DNA of 64,000 bases from Lasiosphaeria ovina (Eukaryota; Ascomycota; Sordariomycetes; Sordariales; Lasiosphaeriaceae), in NCBI GenBank assembly GCA_033439765.1, contig JAULSN010000010.1:1302001-1366000 (forward strand), written 5' to 3'. Position 1 is the stretch's first letter, and each line of letters opens with the position of its first letter. The position numbers and the translations under genes are program-made. Positions 54,102 through 64,000 of the stretch are shown here, one piece after another. A model generated the notes under the pieces. It was not told the DNA's origin and searched no databases. It worked only from the letters and a program-made list of their open reading frames with translations.

Positions 54102-56148
54102 ATGTCGATTCCCCTTCCACCAGACGCCCAATTCCCCCAACCCGACACACCGTTGCCTCTACCGCCTCCTTCCACCCCCCAACAAGTCTTCGACGACGAG
54201 TCTCGCCCCGGCTCCCGGCCCCCTATCTCGAAACCGCCAGATTCACCATCGGCATACGCGACCCGGACCCCTGGCCAGCTCCACGCCCAACAACCCGTTC
54301 CACATAGCCACAGCCACGGCTCCAGCGAGGGCGAGGGGCCGGATGTCGAGGAGATCGAGATGGAGCCCCTTCACCCCGTCGGCCACCGTCGCCGTCGGAG
54401 CAGTCTTATAACAGCTGGCCGTGCCTCGAGCAGCAGCCGCCGCTCCCCTCGCCCGAGGGCCCACTCTATCCGCAACCAAATCGTTGACGGCCCCGACGGC
54501 CCAAAGATACTCGAGGAAACTGGCGAGGGGAGCTTGGTTGCTGTGCGGCCCGACACCCCTGGCGATGGCCATGGCAGCGACCTGTCTGACGAGGACCTCC
54601 ACGATGACGAGGAGACGGGCTTGACGCGCAAAGACCGGCAGCGGAAGAGACGGAGGAGGAGCCGGAACAGGTTGCTCGACCAGAGGATAGTCCGAGAGAA
54701 GGCGTTGCCCCAGGACAAGAAAGAGGCAGACCGCAGCGTCATGAAGAAACTGCTGGTGAACGCCTCGCTCATTGGCCTCTGGTACTTTTTTTCTCTGTGC
54801 ATATCTCTTGTAGGGTCCCCCCCTTCCCATGCGCCTGTTCCCCGGAACGTCTCGGCTCTCGACTAACTTGGCCACTCTCGCTTGCCAGTATAACAAGTGG
54901 ATGTTTGACCCTAAAAAGCTCAATTTCCCGTTTCCCTTGTTCACCACGTCGATGCACATGCTCGTGCAATTTTCCCTGGCGTTATTAGTGCTCATTTTCG
55001 TTCCTTCGTTGCGGCCACAGAACGGCCACAGGTCGGACAGGGGCCAGTCGAGGCATGAATTGGAGCCCGAGAAGCCGCCCATGACCAAGATGTTCTATCT
55101 GACGAGGATTGGCCCATGTGGTGTGGCCACGGGCCTCGATATTGGCCTCGGAAATACTTCCCTCCAGTTCATTACTCTTACATTTTACAGTAAGTGCGAT
55201 TCAGCAAACAGGATTGGGCATTAGGGGGCGTTGGCTGACCAGAAAACAAAACCAGCCATGTGCAAGTCGTCTTCGCTGGCGTTTGTGCTCATTTTCGCCT
55301 TCCTTTTCCATCTTGAGGTGCCCACGTGGCGGCTCGTGACTGTTATTGCGACCATGACTCTCGGAGTCATCATGATGGTGGCCGGCGAGGTCCAGTTTGA
55401 CCTGGGCGGGTTTTTCCTAGTCATCTCTGCCGCGTTTTTCTCTGGCTTCCGTTGGGGTCTCACCCAGATTCTGCTCCTCCGCAACCCGGCAACGTCGAAC
55501 CCCTTTTCTAGCATCTTCTTCCTCGCGCCCGTCATGTTCCTGACGCTCATCGCCATCGCTATCCCGGTCGAGGGCGTCTCGAAGCTGATCGATGGCCTCA
55601 GAACAATCTCCTCAGAACAGGGCGCTCTCATGGCCCCCCTGATCATCCTCTTTCCCGGCATGATTGCCTTCTTTATGACTGCCTCCGAGTTCGCTCTGCT
55701 GCAGCGCACCTCGGTCGTCACGTTGTCCATCGCCGGCATCTTCAAGGAGGCCGTGACCATCTCGGCCGCCGCCTTGGTGTTTGGCGACACCATGACCCCT
55801 ATTAACATCGTCGGCCTATTCGTCACGATCGGGGCCATTGGTGCCTATAACTATATCAAGATTAGCAAGATGCGCCAGGAGGCCCAGGAGAGCAAATTGC
55901 GCAGCCTCGAGCTGGACGATGATACCACCGACTCACAGACCCATGGCAACTCCTCATCTCCTAGCAGCAGCGATGCGGATGCAGATGTGGGTGGCGATGA
56001 CGGAGAGGAGACGGGCCTCCTACGCCGCAACAGCACCGAACTCAGCGAAGTGCTCTTCAGTGCCGACGGCGGCGATGTGATCATCACGCCCGAACCATCA
56101 CCGCAGCTCACGGAGGCGCAGCAGAGGGCTGCTGCTAGGGAAGACTAG
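54102..56148 (+). CDS. Nucleotide-sugar/triose-phosphate transporter-family protein (SLC35C2/Ymd8 type)
   Basis: Three exons: 54102-54809, 54889-55189 and 55256-56148, giving 633 aa. The start is the first ATG (MSIPLPPD); the frame is open upstream without ATG. The first ~220 residues are cytosolic and disordered (Pro, Ser, acidic). TM helices then begin at LLVNASLIGLWYFFSLCISL|YNKWMFDPK, with FPFPLFTTSMHMLVQF, GVATGLDIGLGNTSLQFITLTFYT|MCKSSSLAFVLIFAF, WGLTQILLLRN and SVVTLSIAGIFKEAVTISAA. This is the ten-TM TPT/DUF250 fold; MCKSSS and the long N-terminal domain point to the SLC35C2/Ymd8 branch, a Golgi protein with poorly defined substrate. The C-terminal tail is acidic and Ser-rich. Both junctions rebuild the helices exactly. 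Confidence 0.9.
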
Positions 56149-56761
56149 AGCCGGTCGAGCCGCCTCGTCTTGAGGTATTAAAATGTCGAAGGGGATAAGT
56201 TGGGACCTAATGTTACCGTATATACTCGCACAAATCTACGTGCCTATTTCCTTTTTCTGGGCTGTCTGTTTAGACGAGCGGGCCACATCATCTTGTGTTT
56301 CTTTATGTCCTACATATTCGGGGCGGGGGCTTATTTCCTTACACCATACAACCGTGATACCCACACTCGTGTACAGATATCAATTTTCCTTTGTCAAATT
56401 CTTCTTTACTGTTGTATTGCATTTGGAAGGGAGAAAATAGAGTGGGACGGAGATGAACGAGGTCGCTAAATCGTAAAATACACTGGTTTTGTTTCTCTAT
56501 TATATTTCTCTTTCCTTTGGAACTCGTCTTATCTTTCTTCTTCAACCTTCAATCTTCATTACATCTATCAATGCTTTGTTTATTTCCTCTTGGATACTTC
56601 GGGGTGGTTTTATTCATTTTGTTAAATAGTGGCTGTCTGTTATTGGGAACCATCAGCTATTCCTGTGCCCGGAGAGAGATCTATTCCTGTCCAAGTAGTG
56701 TACGTGCTGCCGGCTGTCTGTTATTGAGAACTACCAGCTATTCCCGTGCGTGCAGAGAGAT
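56149..56761. other. Convergent intergenic region with tandem duplication
   Basis: 613 bp between the stops of the transporter (+) and HisRS (-). It is T-rich from 56480 to 56630, then carries the first copy and part of the second copy of an ~80-bp tandem duplication that continues into the HisRS coding end. Confidence 0.7.
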
Positions 56762-56790
56762 CTAGTCCTGTTCAAGTGTAAGTGCTGCTA
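56631..56790. repeat. ~80-bp tandem duplication overlapping the HisRS stop codon
   Basis: Copy A is 56631-56711 and copy B 56712-56790. Both share GGCTGTCTGTTATTG, AACYAYCAGCTATTCC, AGAGAGATCTA, TTCCTGTCCAAG or GTCCTGTTCAAG and a GTGCTGC end. Copy B contains the HisRS stop (56762-56764) and last codons. Read on the minus strand, copy A would encode a similar tail (ARTLLGQE-stop against ALTLEQD-stop). Many differences are transitions. Confidence 0.9.
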
Positions 56791-58340
56791 GCTGTCGTTT
56801 TACTTCCTCAACTAGGTCGTCTCTTGAAACAAGCTGGCCTCGATCTTTCTCGACAACTTCCTCCTTGCCGCCGGAATTTTTTGACTGAACTTGTGCTCTA
56901 GGTTCCTTGTCGCCAGCCCGCACCTTCAGCCGAACCTGCCCAGCCGCCAGTTCGTCCGGGCCAAGTATGATGGAAAGCGGGCCTGTGAAAGCATTAAACT
57001 GCTGCTGCAGCTTGGGCTTCACCTTGGCAGTATACTCGGCGCGGATGCCAGCGTCCCAGAGCTGGCGGGCCACCGCCATCCGCTCGAGCAGAAGCCCATC
57101 CTTGCCACCGGCCGACATGATGTACACATGTACCTCGTGCGTCAACTCAGAAGGACTCTTATTCCGTCGAGCATCCAGGAGAGTGAAAATCCGGTCGACC
57201 CCAAAGGATATGCCAACGCACGGGATGGGGTGTTTGCCGTACATGCCCACCAGCCCACCATACCGCCCGCCTGCCGCAATGCTGCCGACCTGAATTTGAG
57301 AGCTTTTGCCGCGTTGGTTTGCGCTTGTGGTAGTAGGAATCATCTCGTATATCAGTCCGGAGTAGTAATCCAGGCCGCGAGCGAGCGAGAGGTCAAACGA
57401 GACCGTGTCCACGATGTCCATGGCGTCTAGGTACGAAACTAGAAGATCCATGTCGTCGAGACCGGCTTTCACTTTTGCGTTTGCACAGAGTCCCAGATCT
57501 GATCTAAGGACCTTGATTGTGTCGCGGATACCGCCACTCAGCCTGACATACTCGCCAATTCGGTCTGCGACCTCGCCTGCGATACCCTTCTCGTCAACCA
57601 TTTCCTTCTTGACGTCGGCCCACGCTATCTTGTCGAGCTTGTCCACCGCTGAACTGACGAGCCGGATCTTATCTTCTGGGACGCCGGCAGCCTCAAACAC
57701 GCCGTCGAGGATCTTTCTGTGGTTGAGTTTGATGGTGATCTCCATGCCCAAGGCTCTGAACACCTCAACAATGACGCGCAAGGCCTCCACATCGGGGACC
57801 ATAGGGTCGTAGACGCCCGCAATATCGAAGTCGCACTGGTAGAACTCGCGCAGCCTGCCCCGGGAAATCGCCGGCTGGTCGCGCCTGTACACCTTGGCGA
57901 TCTGGTAGCGCTTGATGTGCTTCACGTTGCTGTGTATGGCCAGCTAGCGCGCGAACGGGACCGTCAGGTCGTAACGCAGCGAGCAGCGCTCGCCGCCCTG
58001 GTCGTCGAGGTCGTAGATCAGCCGCGAGTCCTCGCCGTACTTGCCCGCGAGCACGTCGCGGAGCTCGAACACGGGCGTGTCCAGCGGGATCTCGCCGTTT
58101 CGCTGGAACACGGCGCTGATCGTCTGGCTGTGAGGGGGGGGACAGGGTCAGCGACTAGGCACTCAACTCATTCACTCTCGGGACAGCAAGCACACCGAGT
58201 GAAGTCTACAGGAACACCACGCACAAAATGTGATCGCGCAGGAGCAAGTCCCGGCCAGCCCAGTCGCGAGTGCCTTTAGGCGTCTTGAGTTGAAACGCTT
58301 GCCCTTGTTGGGCGAGCGCAGTATCGTTGTCGCCTGCCAT
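56762..58340 (-). CDS. hts1: Histidyl-tRNA synthetase with in-frame TAG at codon 100
   Basis: Two exons, 58340-58225 and 58127-56762, giving 493 codons, normal for fungal HisRS. It charges tRNA-His for cytosolic and, in fungi, usually also mitochondrial translation. Class II features are complete: KTPKGTRDW near the start, [51 protein letters not shown], the His-specific [14 protein letters not shown] and [24 protein letters not shown] (motif 3) and an anticodon-binding C-terminal domain. The single defect is TAG at 57946-57944 where relatives have Tyr (VPFAR-Y-LA). TAC-to-TAG is a transversion, so it is not a RIP change. It may be a sequencing error, a real nonsense mutation or readthrough; no splice pair can remove it while keeping PFAR and LAI. 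The first ATG (MAGDND) gives a cytosolic form; a mitochondrial leader is not evident. Confidence 0.9.
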
Positions 58341-59623
58341 GTCACCGCTGCTGCCGCCGAGGATCGAGACGATGCCCAGAGAGTGCGAGGGAGAGTGCAA
58401 CTACTGATGGAGAGCGAAGAACCACTGGCTTAAGGGTGCAATTGGAAGAACAGGACCGGCGTGTTTCACTCGCTCGCCATTCGTGTTAGGTACAAGAGAT
58501 GAAGGGCACATGAGAAGACCAGGCGTGCGGTGAGTCACGCAAACAAGAAACATAACTGCGAGCACTTGCCTAGGCCACACCTCATGTCGAGACCTGCTGC
58601 TGCAATACCAATAAGCGCCGGCCAGATCTGGCGAACCAGAACGGCGCTTTCTCGACTATATGCACAATGAGCTACCTACCTAGTTAGGAACCCCGGTATC
58701 TCAAACGGAACTACCCGGATGATTGATTCAGGAGAAAACACAGTTCAGAGAGAAGCCAATTCCATTTCCGTGCCATCAACCCTATTCCTTTAGCCTTGCT
58801 ACTGGGGGTTCCCAGACAGGCTAGCAGATAGTCAACTAGCACAAAGAGAAACCGGTTCAATTCCCACGTCATTTATCCCTGTTCCTCAGGCCTCGCTGCC
58901 GGTGGTGTGTCTCAACAGCCCGGCAGGTAGTCAACAAACACGGTTCGGAAAAACAAGATTCCTTCATTAGTGAGAATGTCCTTTCGGAGCAATGTGCTGC
59001 GTCAGGCCAATATTGTCAGCGGTCAAATGTGCAATTCAGAGAGTAAACAGGTTGATTTACTATTTAGGCCTTGGCACTGAGCCTCGTTGTTCTGCGATAC
59101 TGATACAGACCAGCAGTTACTATTCCGTACAAGTTATAGAGGAACCAAGTTCCCCTGTTATTATGCCTCTCATCAAGGCCTCATTGCTGTCCTGTCTGCT
59201 GCATGATTTCGCAAGCGGTGTGATGATATTGCGTTAAAGAAAAGCAAACCCGTCCTCCGTGATGAGGTCGCTATTGACGTTTTTCTTCAACCTGACGATA
59301 TCGATCGCGTCTCGTCCCAAGTTCGGGTGCTATTGCACAACTGACGTGTCTGTGGCTGTTTAGTACTGGTAGCAGTGTGTGGTGGTGGTGATCGTAGGAT
59401 CACATACGACGCGTCGCGATCCTCGAATGAGGTGATTAAAATTGGGGGTATGCCACTCGTTGAAAGAAACTGGTGTTGTAGGCTCCTTGTCGTGCCATAT
59501 CGGCGATGATTCTCAGGCCTTGGCTTCCGCCATGATTGCAATGCCCGAGAATAAGCCGTTCAAGCAATGGATTGCTTTGAGTAGTCATCTAGGCGTCAGC
59601 GAATTGCGAATTGCGAATGAGGC
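58341..59623. other. Intergenic between tandem minus-strand genes
   Basis: 1.28 kb with the HisRS promoter and the RBM42-like 3' end. It holds a diverged ~98-bp tandem duplication (58745-58941). No gene is seen. Confidence 0.55.
58745..58941. repeat. Diverged ~98-bp tandem duplication
   Basis: Two adjacent copies, about 58745-58843 and 58844-58941. Shared blocks are AGAGAAR, TTCCNRTGCCATC or the TTCCCACGTCATT equivalent, CCCTRTTCCT, AGCCTTGCT or GGCCTCGCTG, and CAGRTAGTCAAC. Differences are dominated by C/T and A/G changes. Confidence 0.75.
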
Positions 59624-60856
59624 TCAGCCAAGCAGCCGCAGGCCACCTCGCGTCTTTTGGCCGGGCTTCGTGATACCGCCACCAATAGGGCCGAGAGCCG
59701 GCTCGTATGGAGCGCTATCTTTGCCATCTCCCACGCCGCTGCCGCTCTTATTCTTGTTGTCTTTGTTGGGTTTGCTGCTTCTCTTGTGATTCTTGGCGCC
59801 TCTGCGGTCCTCCTTGACGACTTGGGCCTTGATCTCGGTCTTGGCCTTGCGAATCGTGACCGGGTGGCTCTGGATATACTTGCCGTTCATCTCTTTGGCG
59901 GCCTGGAAGAAGTCTTCGGGGTCGCTGAAACTGACAAAGCCAAATCCCTTACTCTTTGTCGTGCGCTTGTCGCGGACAACCTTGGTCTTTTGGATGCTCT
60001 TCCAACGAGAGAACGCCTTGTACAGAGACTCATCTGTCGTCTCGCCAGCCAGGTTACCAACGAATAGACGTAGATGCGATGGGTCCCATTCCAAGAGTGA
60101 GTCGTCCTGCCACTTTTTGCCGCCGCCTTCTCGGTAGACGGTCTTCTTTTTCTCGCCGGCCTGACCGCCGGTATTGCTGGCATCGATTGGCGTAGTTGTG
60201 ACAGCAGCAGTAGCGGCAGTAGTGTCCGGAATGCCACCGGCTACGCCATAGGCCTGGCCAGCTGCTCCAGCCGCGCCAATGTTGCCGGCACGTCCAGCAG
60301 CGCCCGCAGGACCTCGGATCGACGGGTCTGAAGGGTCTTTAGGCATATACGCGCTCTGCCACTGCGCGATTTGTGCTGCCACCTCGGGGTTGTAGTCGGA
60401 AGTGGCGGCTTGCGTGCTGGGGGCTGGGAAAGGATTGCGGATCTGGGGAGCGCCGGCGTAGCTGGCAGTGGTGGCAGGGGCGCCATAGTAGGGCTGCTGT
60501 TGCTGGTAGCCTTGCTGCTGAGGCTGTTGGGGATAACCATACGGGCTTGCCTGGTTGTTGTAACCACCGGGACCAACACCTAGGGCGGGAGTACCCGGAG
60601 CGGCAGCCATGTATGGAGCGGTGGAAGGAGGCAAGCCATAGCTGCCAGGGGCGCCATAGCCCGAAGGCGCGCTCGAGTACGAAGGTGGTGCAGTGCTGAC
60701 AGTATAGCCGATCGGCGAGGGAGTAGAATAGGTTGTGACAGAGGGCGCGGCCGAGAATGCAGGCTTGAAGCCCGAGAGTTTCGCAGCGGGGGGTCGGGGA
60801 GGAAGTGAGGGATGCGACGCGCCTTTGGAGGCACCTGGAGGGCCGGGGTACGACAT
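59624..60856 (-). CDS. RBM42-like RNA-binding protein
   Basis: Intronless, 410 aa, from the ATG of MSYPGPPGASKG; the upstream in-frame codon of the longer reading frame is TTG. The N-terminal 240 residues are Pro/Tyr/Gly/Gln/Ala-rich (YPQQPQQQGYQQQQPYYG). A basic lead-in, KKTVYREGGGKKWQDDSLLEWDP, is followed by one RRM at about 261-338: RNP2 RLFVGNLAG, RNP1 KGFGFVSFS, then GKYIQSHPVTIRKAKTEIK. The tail is Lys/Arg-rich and ends GGLRLLG. The W..D..L.EWD...RLFVGNL....D.SL..AF block is diagnostic of RBM42, a tri-snRNP-associated splicing factor. It may act in the same machinery as LSM8 in this window, but the two genes are 43 kb apart. Confidence 0.9.
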   Translation of the reverse strand: MSYPGPPGASKGASHPSLPPRPPAAKLSGFKPAFSAAPSVTTYSTPSPIGYTVSTAPPSYSSAPSGYGAPGSYGLPPSTAPYMAAAPGTPALGVGPGGYNNQASPYGYPQQPQQQGYQQQQPYYGAPATTASYAGAPQIRNPFPAPSTQAATSDYNPEVAAQIAQWQSAYMPKDPSDPSIRGPAGAAGRAGNIGAAGAAGQAYGVAGGIPDTTAATAAVTTTPIDASNTGGQAGEKKKTVYREGGGKKWQDDSLLEWDPSHLRLFVGNLAGETTDESLYKAFSRWKSIQKTKVVRDKRTTKSKGFGFVSFSDPEDFFQAAKEMNGKYIQSHPVTIRKAKTEIKAQVVKEDRRGAKNHKRSSKPNKDNKNKSGSGVGDGKDSAPYEPALGPIGGGITKPGQKTRGGLRLLG

Positions 60857-62985
60857 GATGAACTTCTCGCGCAACTACTGAATTTTGGTATGTGGTATAT
60901 TTGTCACGTACCTGCGACCGGGTCCGACAGCTGTTGTGTTTGTGAGGGTATTGATCCGTTTAGTCGAGACGAGGTCGCATGTGGGTTGGACTTTGCGGTC
61001 GGAATCGTTTTTGCGATGATCTTGAATGGAAATTGTAGAGTTCAAAGGTGAAATGCGCGCCTGAGAAGCCAAGAAAATAAAGAGTGGGTCGCGGTTCTTG
61101 CAAGTGGGGACCGCGGTATTTACCAGCCACACTTGCGCCTTCTCTGACTTCCGCTCTTGTTATCCCAATTGCGGTGGCTGACATTTGGTCGAGAAGCAGA
61201 AATCACTAGCGCCAGCCAACCAATGCCAAGCCAACAATTGCCCCTGTCCTGACATCCACAGAATGGAGGGGTAATTTTCCTCGACCCCTCCTGACGCTCC
61301 CGGCTTTCTCGACTGCCTCAGCCCATCGGCGGCGACATTTTGAAGATGAGACACTAGCTCAACCTTGCGGACAGCGATCGGACGCAAGGACTCCCCTTCG
61401 CCAAACTGCAGACTAACTCTCGGCTGCCCATTGGCTGAACAAAAAGAGCCTGAAGTTCTCAGTCGAGCCTCGAGATCCCTTGCGGGAATTTATGTGGCTC
61501 GCGGCTAGGTTTACCATCGTCCTTGGTGGACCTGGCTCGTCAAAACCTGTGTGCTGCTAGAGTGGGAAGTGGACAGCTTTTTTTTTTCTTTTTCTTCCTC
61601 CTTTAGCTCATGTGAGAAGGCAAAAAGCCATTGTAGGCTCTTTGGTAAAATCTGGGCAAAACCAAGAAGAACCTCCCCACAATGCTACTCTGCCGTGCGT
61701 GGGATGGAACTGGGAAAAAAGGGAGCTCCGTTTACTCTCTGACATTGGCGTCGCGATGCATCCGCGGACGCCGACGAATTAACCAATCCCGAGACCATCG
61801 TTCTGATAGACATATATGACAAGAGTGTATATATAGAGAGAGTAAGCGATCTCCATTGGATATTGACAGGAAAGAAGAGGGATTGGGGCCTCCTTTGGGG
61901 CAAAAACTAAGGCAGCCAACCTGGAAGCCACGACATAAGCTCCCGCCATTGCCGGAGTTGCAGTCGGGAGGCGGAAGCGTAGAGGGCTGCGCTGTGACTA
62001 AGGTAGTCTGTGCCGTCTCCTGTCTTGAGCGGCGCTGGCATTGCGAAACCAACAGACCCCTAGTCCGACGAAACTGGTTTGGATTCGGACCAAAAAGGAG
62101 CGAAGGGACAGTGTTTTCTCGTAAGAGACGCTGCCAAGTGTGTGACTTTGGTGGCATTGCCCTCAACAACTCCGAGGCGCGGGCGTTGAGGAGCGACGTT
62201 CGGATCTGCCGCCGTCGTGCTAAGGTACCTCTGCCTGCTGTCAATTTTATCCTTACGAAGTACTCCGTATCCTGGGGGGGGGGGGGGGGGGGGGGGGGGG
62301 CACTTCCTTGCTGCCAGTGGATCTCCGCGCCCTTGGACGGACCTTTGTCTTCCCTAGACGTGGTATGCCGTAAACGAGGCTTCAGGTTGTAGCTCAGGCC
62401 AGGCAGCCCAAGTCGAGCTTGGTTTCGGCAAGATACCTCACTCATAATGGATATCTTGCGGAAGTATTTGTCGAAGCTCAGTAGAAGCCAAGAAAGGTGC
62501 AACTTCGTGACTAGCTACCCACCTTACATAGCAATGGAATGGGCCGAAGTGCTCAGGTCAGGCAAGGTAAGGTAGGAAAGGCTCGGGCCAATAGGCTGAG
62601 CTTTCCACTGGGATCGCAACGGCGAAGTGCAAGGAATGGCGTGGGATGTCCTCCAAAGGGGCCCGGTGTTACAATACATGTATATACTGAGTGACCTGAG
62701 TAAGCCCCGCGCCAATTATCCGTCCAAGCTCGTGGACACCCAGGTGGTTCCCATTTTAACTAGGTTCCCCTCCGACGTCCACCAGAGTGCCCTTTCCAAA
62801 AGTTTCGTCATTCCCTTCCTCCCTTGTCCCCTCTTCCCCATACAATTCCCTCGTTGAGAATTCCGATTCCAACAGTCACCACCATCGATCGAGTCGAGCT
62901 TCGCATTTCCGAGAGCTACTCAATTATCTCTTCACAGATACCACTGTGTCTTTGAATCTAGCATCAACCTGCTTGTTGCTTCATC
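60857..62985. promoter_or_regulatory. Divergent promoter region, RBM42-like / 6PGDH
   Basis: 2.1 kb between divergent starts. It contains a T-run at 61579-61587, TACTCCGTA at 62261-62269 and a G27 homopolymer at 62274-62300. No gene is supported. Confidence 0.55.
62274..62300. repeat. Homopolymer of 27 G
   Basis: Uninterrupted G27 about 0.69 kb upstream of the 6PGDH ATG. The exact length is unreliable in any assembly. It could form stacked G-quartets. Confidence 0.9.
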
Positions 62986-64000
62986 ATGTCTGGCCCAGTG
63001 TAAGTTCTCCGTTACCACCTCCCCGCCCGGCGAGTCTTGCAGCGCCCTTTTGGGTCGTTGGCTACTCGTCCGGGCAGCGCATTTGTCGGTTCCTGTCCTG
63101 TCCTGGATGGCATCCTGCCTTTTCGTCCATTCCCCTCTTGTGTTGCGCTGCGCTTCGCGACAGTATGCAGCTTCCGGAGCCATGGATTTGTTTGCCTCAT
63201 AATACCTACTGAGTCCCTCCAGCGCCCGCCTAGCGAACATCAACGTTGGCGGAGCTGTGAAAGAAGCTGCCTCCTTCTTGAAACCCAAAATCCAGAGAAA
63301 TGCTAACGATGGTGAAAGCGCTGATCTCGGCCTCATTGGCCTGGCCGTTATGTAAGTCAAAGTCTACTGCTCCCTCCTGTCACGTCCGTGATGGCCTTGG
63401 CTGACGCTCGCAAAGGGGTCAGAACCTGATCCTCAACATGGCCGACCATGGTTTCACGGTCTGCGCCTTCAACCGTACCGTCTCCAAGGTCGACGCCTTC
63501 CTCGCCAACGAGGCCAAGGGCAAGTCGATCGTCGGTGCGCACTCTACTGAGGAGTTTGTCTCCAAGTTGAAGAAGCCCCGTCGCGTCATGCTTCTCGTCC
63601 AGGCTGGCAAGGCCGTTGACGACTGGATCGAGACGCTCATCCCCCTTCTCGAGCGCGGAGACATTATCATCGATGGTGGCAACTCACACTTCCCTGACTC
63701 CAACCGGAGAACGAAATATCTCGCGTCCAAGGGCTTCCGCTTCGTCGGCTCCGGTGTTTCCGGAGGCGAGGAGGGTGCTCGCTACGGACCGTCCATCATG
63801 CCCGGCGGACAGGAGGATGCGTGGCCCTACATCAAGGACATCTTCCAGAGCATCTCTGCCAAGAGCGACAACGAGCCGTGCTGCGAATGGGTTGGCGACG
63901 AGGGTGCCGGCCACTACGTCAAGATGGTGCACAACGGCATCGAGTACGGTGACATGCAGCTCATCTGCGAGGTATATAATACTTGCCCTTGTCAAGCACG
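62986..64000 (+). CDS. gnd1: 6-phosphogluconate dehydrogenase, decarboxylating (C-terminal part outside window)
   Basis: Visible exons are 62986-62999 (14 nt), 63319-63351 (33 nt) and 63416-63971; a donor (GTATAT) follows and the gene runs off the right edge. Intron 1 is 319 nt, the longest sure intron here. The first 201 residues are present: [28 protein letters not shown] (NADP-binding GxAxxG), [49 protein letters not shown], the signature [18 protein letters not shown] and [21 protein letters not shown] with the catalytic Lys. The enzyme oxidises 6-phosphogluconate to ribulose 5-phosphate, giving NADPH in the pentose phosphate pathway. Both visible introns use AAAG acceptors, fixed by the conserved reading frame. 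The rest of the gene cannot be judged. Confidence 0.96.

Noticed and set aside
57923..57925. HisRS start at an internal GTG just after the TAG
   Set aside because: The conserved N-terminal HisRS motifs lie upstream in the same frame, and a GTG start there would remove part of the catalytic core.
58848..58866. GGTTCAATTCC, a good B-box match
   Set aside because: Flanks do not pair as a T arm, and the word lies in a diverged tandem repeat whose other copy lacks it.
1..64000. A gene cluster or novel defence/biosynthetic system
   Set aside because: Neighbouring genes are unrelated housekeeping functions with mixed strands; no transporter-enzyme-regulator grouping, NLR, polyketide, peptide synthetase or mobile-element gene is present.

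Overview
The window is nuclear DNA of a filamentous ascomycete (Pezizomycotina), most likely a Sordariomycete. Genes are dense but separated by 0.3-3.5 kb gaps. Introns are short (mostly 50-130 nt), with GTRNGT-type donors, CTAAC-type branch sites and YAG acceptors. The protein set is typical of Pezizomycotina: fungal mitochondrial mL54, a 12-kDa complex I subunit, verprolin, fungal TAF3 without a PHD finger, and several conserved fungal proteins of unknown role. I could not fix the genus. I found no virus, transposon ORF, CRISPR array, rRNA or tRNA gene.

I support 25 protein genes; the first and last run off the window. From left to right: PhoD-like phosphatase (partial, -), PCP1-type mitochondrial rhomboid protease (-), Tma17-like protein (+), unknown 467 aa (-), TM-anchored unknown 433 aa (-), nucleoside hydrolase (+), LSM8 (-), HpcH/HpaI aldolase (+), glutaredoxin-like protein (-), CHORD-CS protein (+), four-TM unknown (-), mitochondrial two-TM unknown (-), verprolin (+), unknown 381 aa (-), C-terminally anchored unknown (+), nucleolin-type Gar2/Nsr1 (-), complex I PDSW/NDUFB10-like subunit (+), mL54 (+), TAF7 (-), TAF3 (+), GH15 glycosidase (-), SLC35C2/Ymd8-type transporter (+), histidyl-tRNA synthetase (-), RBM42-like RNA-binding protein (-), 6-phosphogluconate dehydrogenase (partial, +).

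These are mostly unlinked housekeeping functions: mitochondrial proteins, RNA and ribosome biogenesis, TFIID, carbohydrate and nucleoside metabolism. There is no biosynthetic cluster or defence island. The one clear functional pairing is TAF7 and TAF3, two TFIID subunits transcribed divergently from one 1.15-kb intergenic region.

The most striking anomaly is in the histidyl-tRNA synthetase gene. It is intact at every recognisable motif, but codon 100, a conserved Tyr position between motif-2 blocks, reads TAG. Its last eight codons also lie inside an 80-bp tandem duplication. Other points are a GC-AG intron in the GH15 gene, several AAG acceptors, three in-frame stop-free introns, a recurring TACGGAGTA intergenic word and several tandem repeats. 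Spliced models were built by hand from splice consensus, phase and family resemblance, without transcript data.
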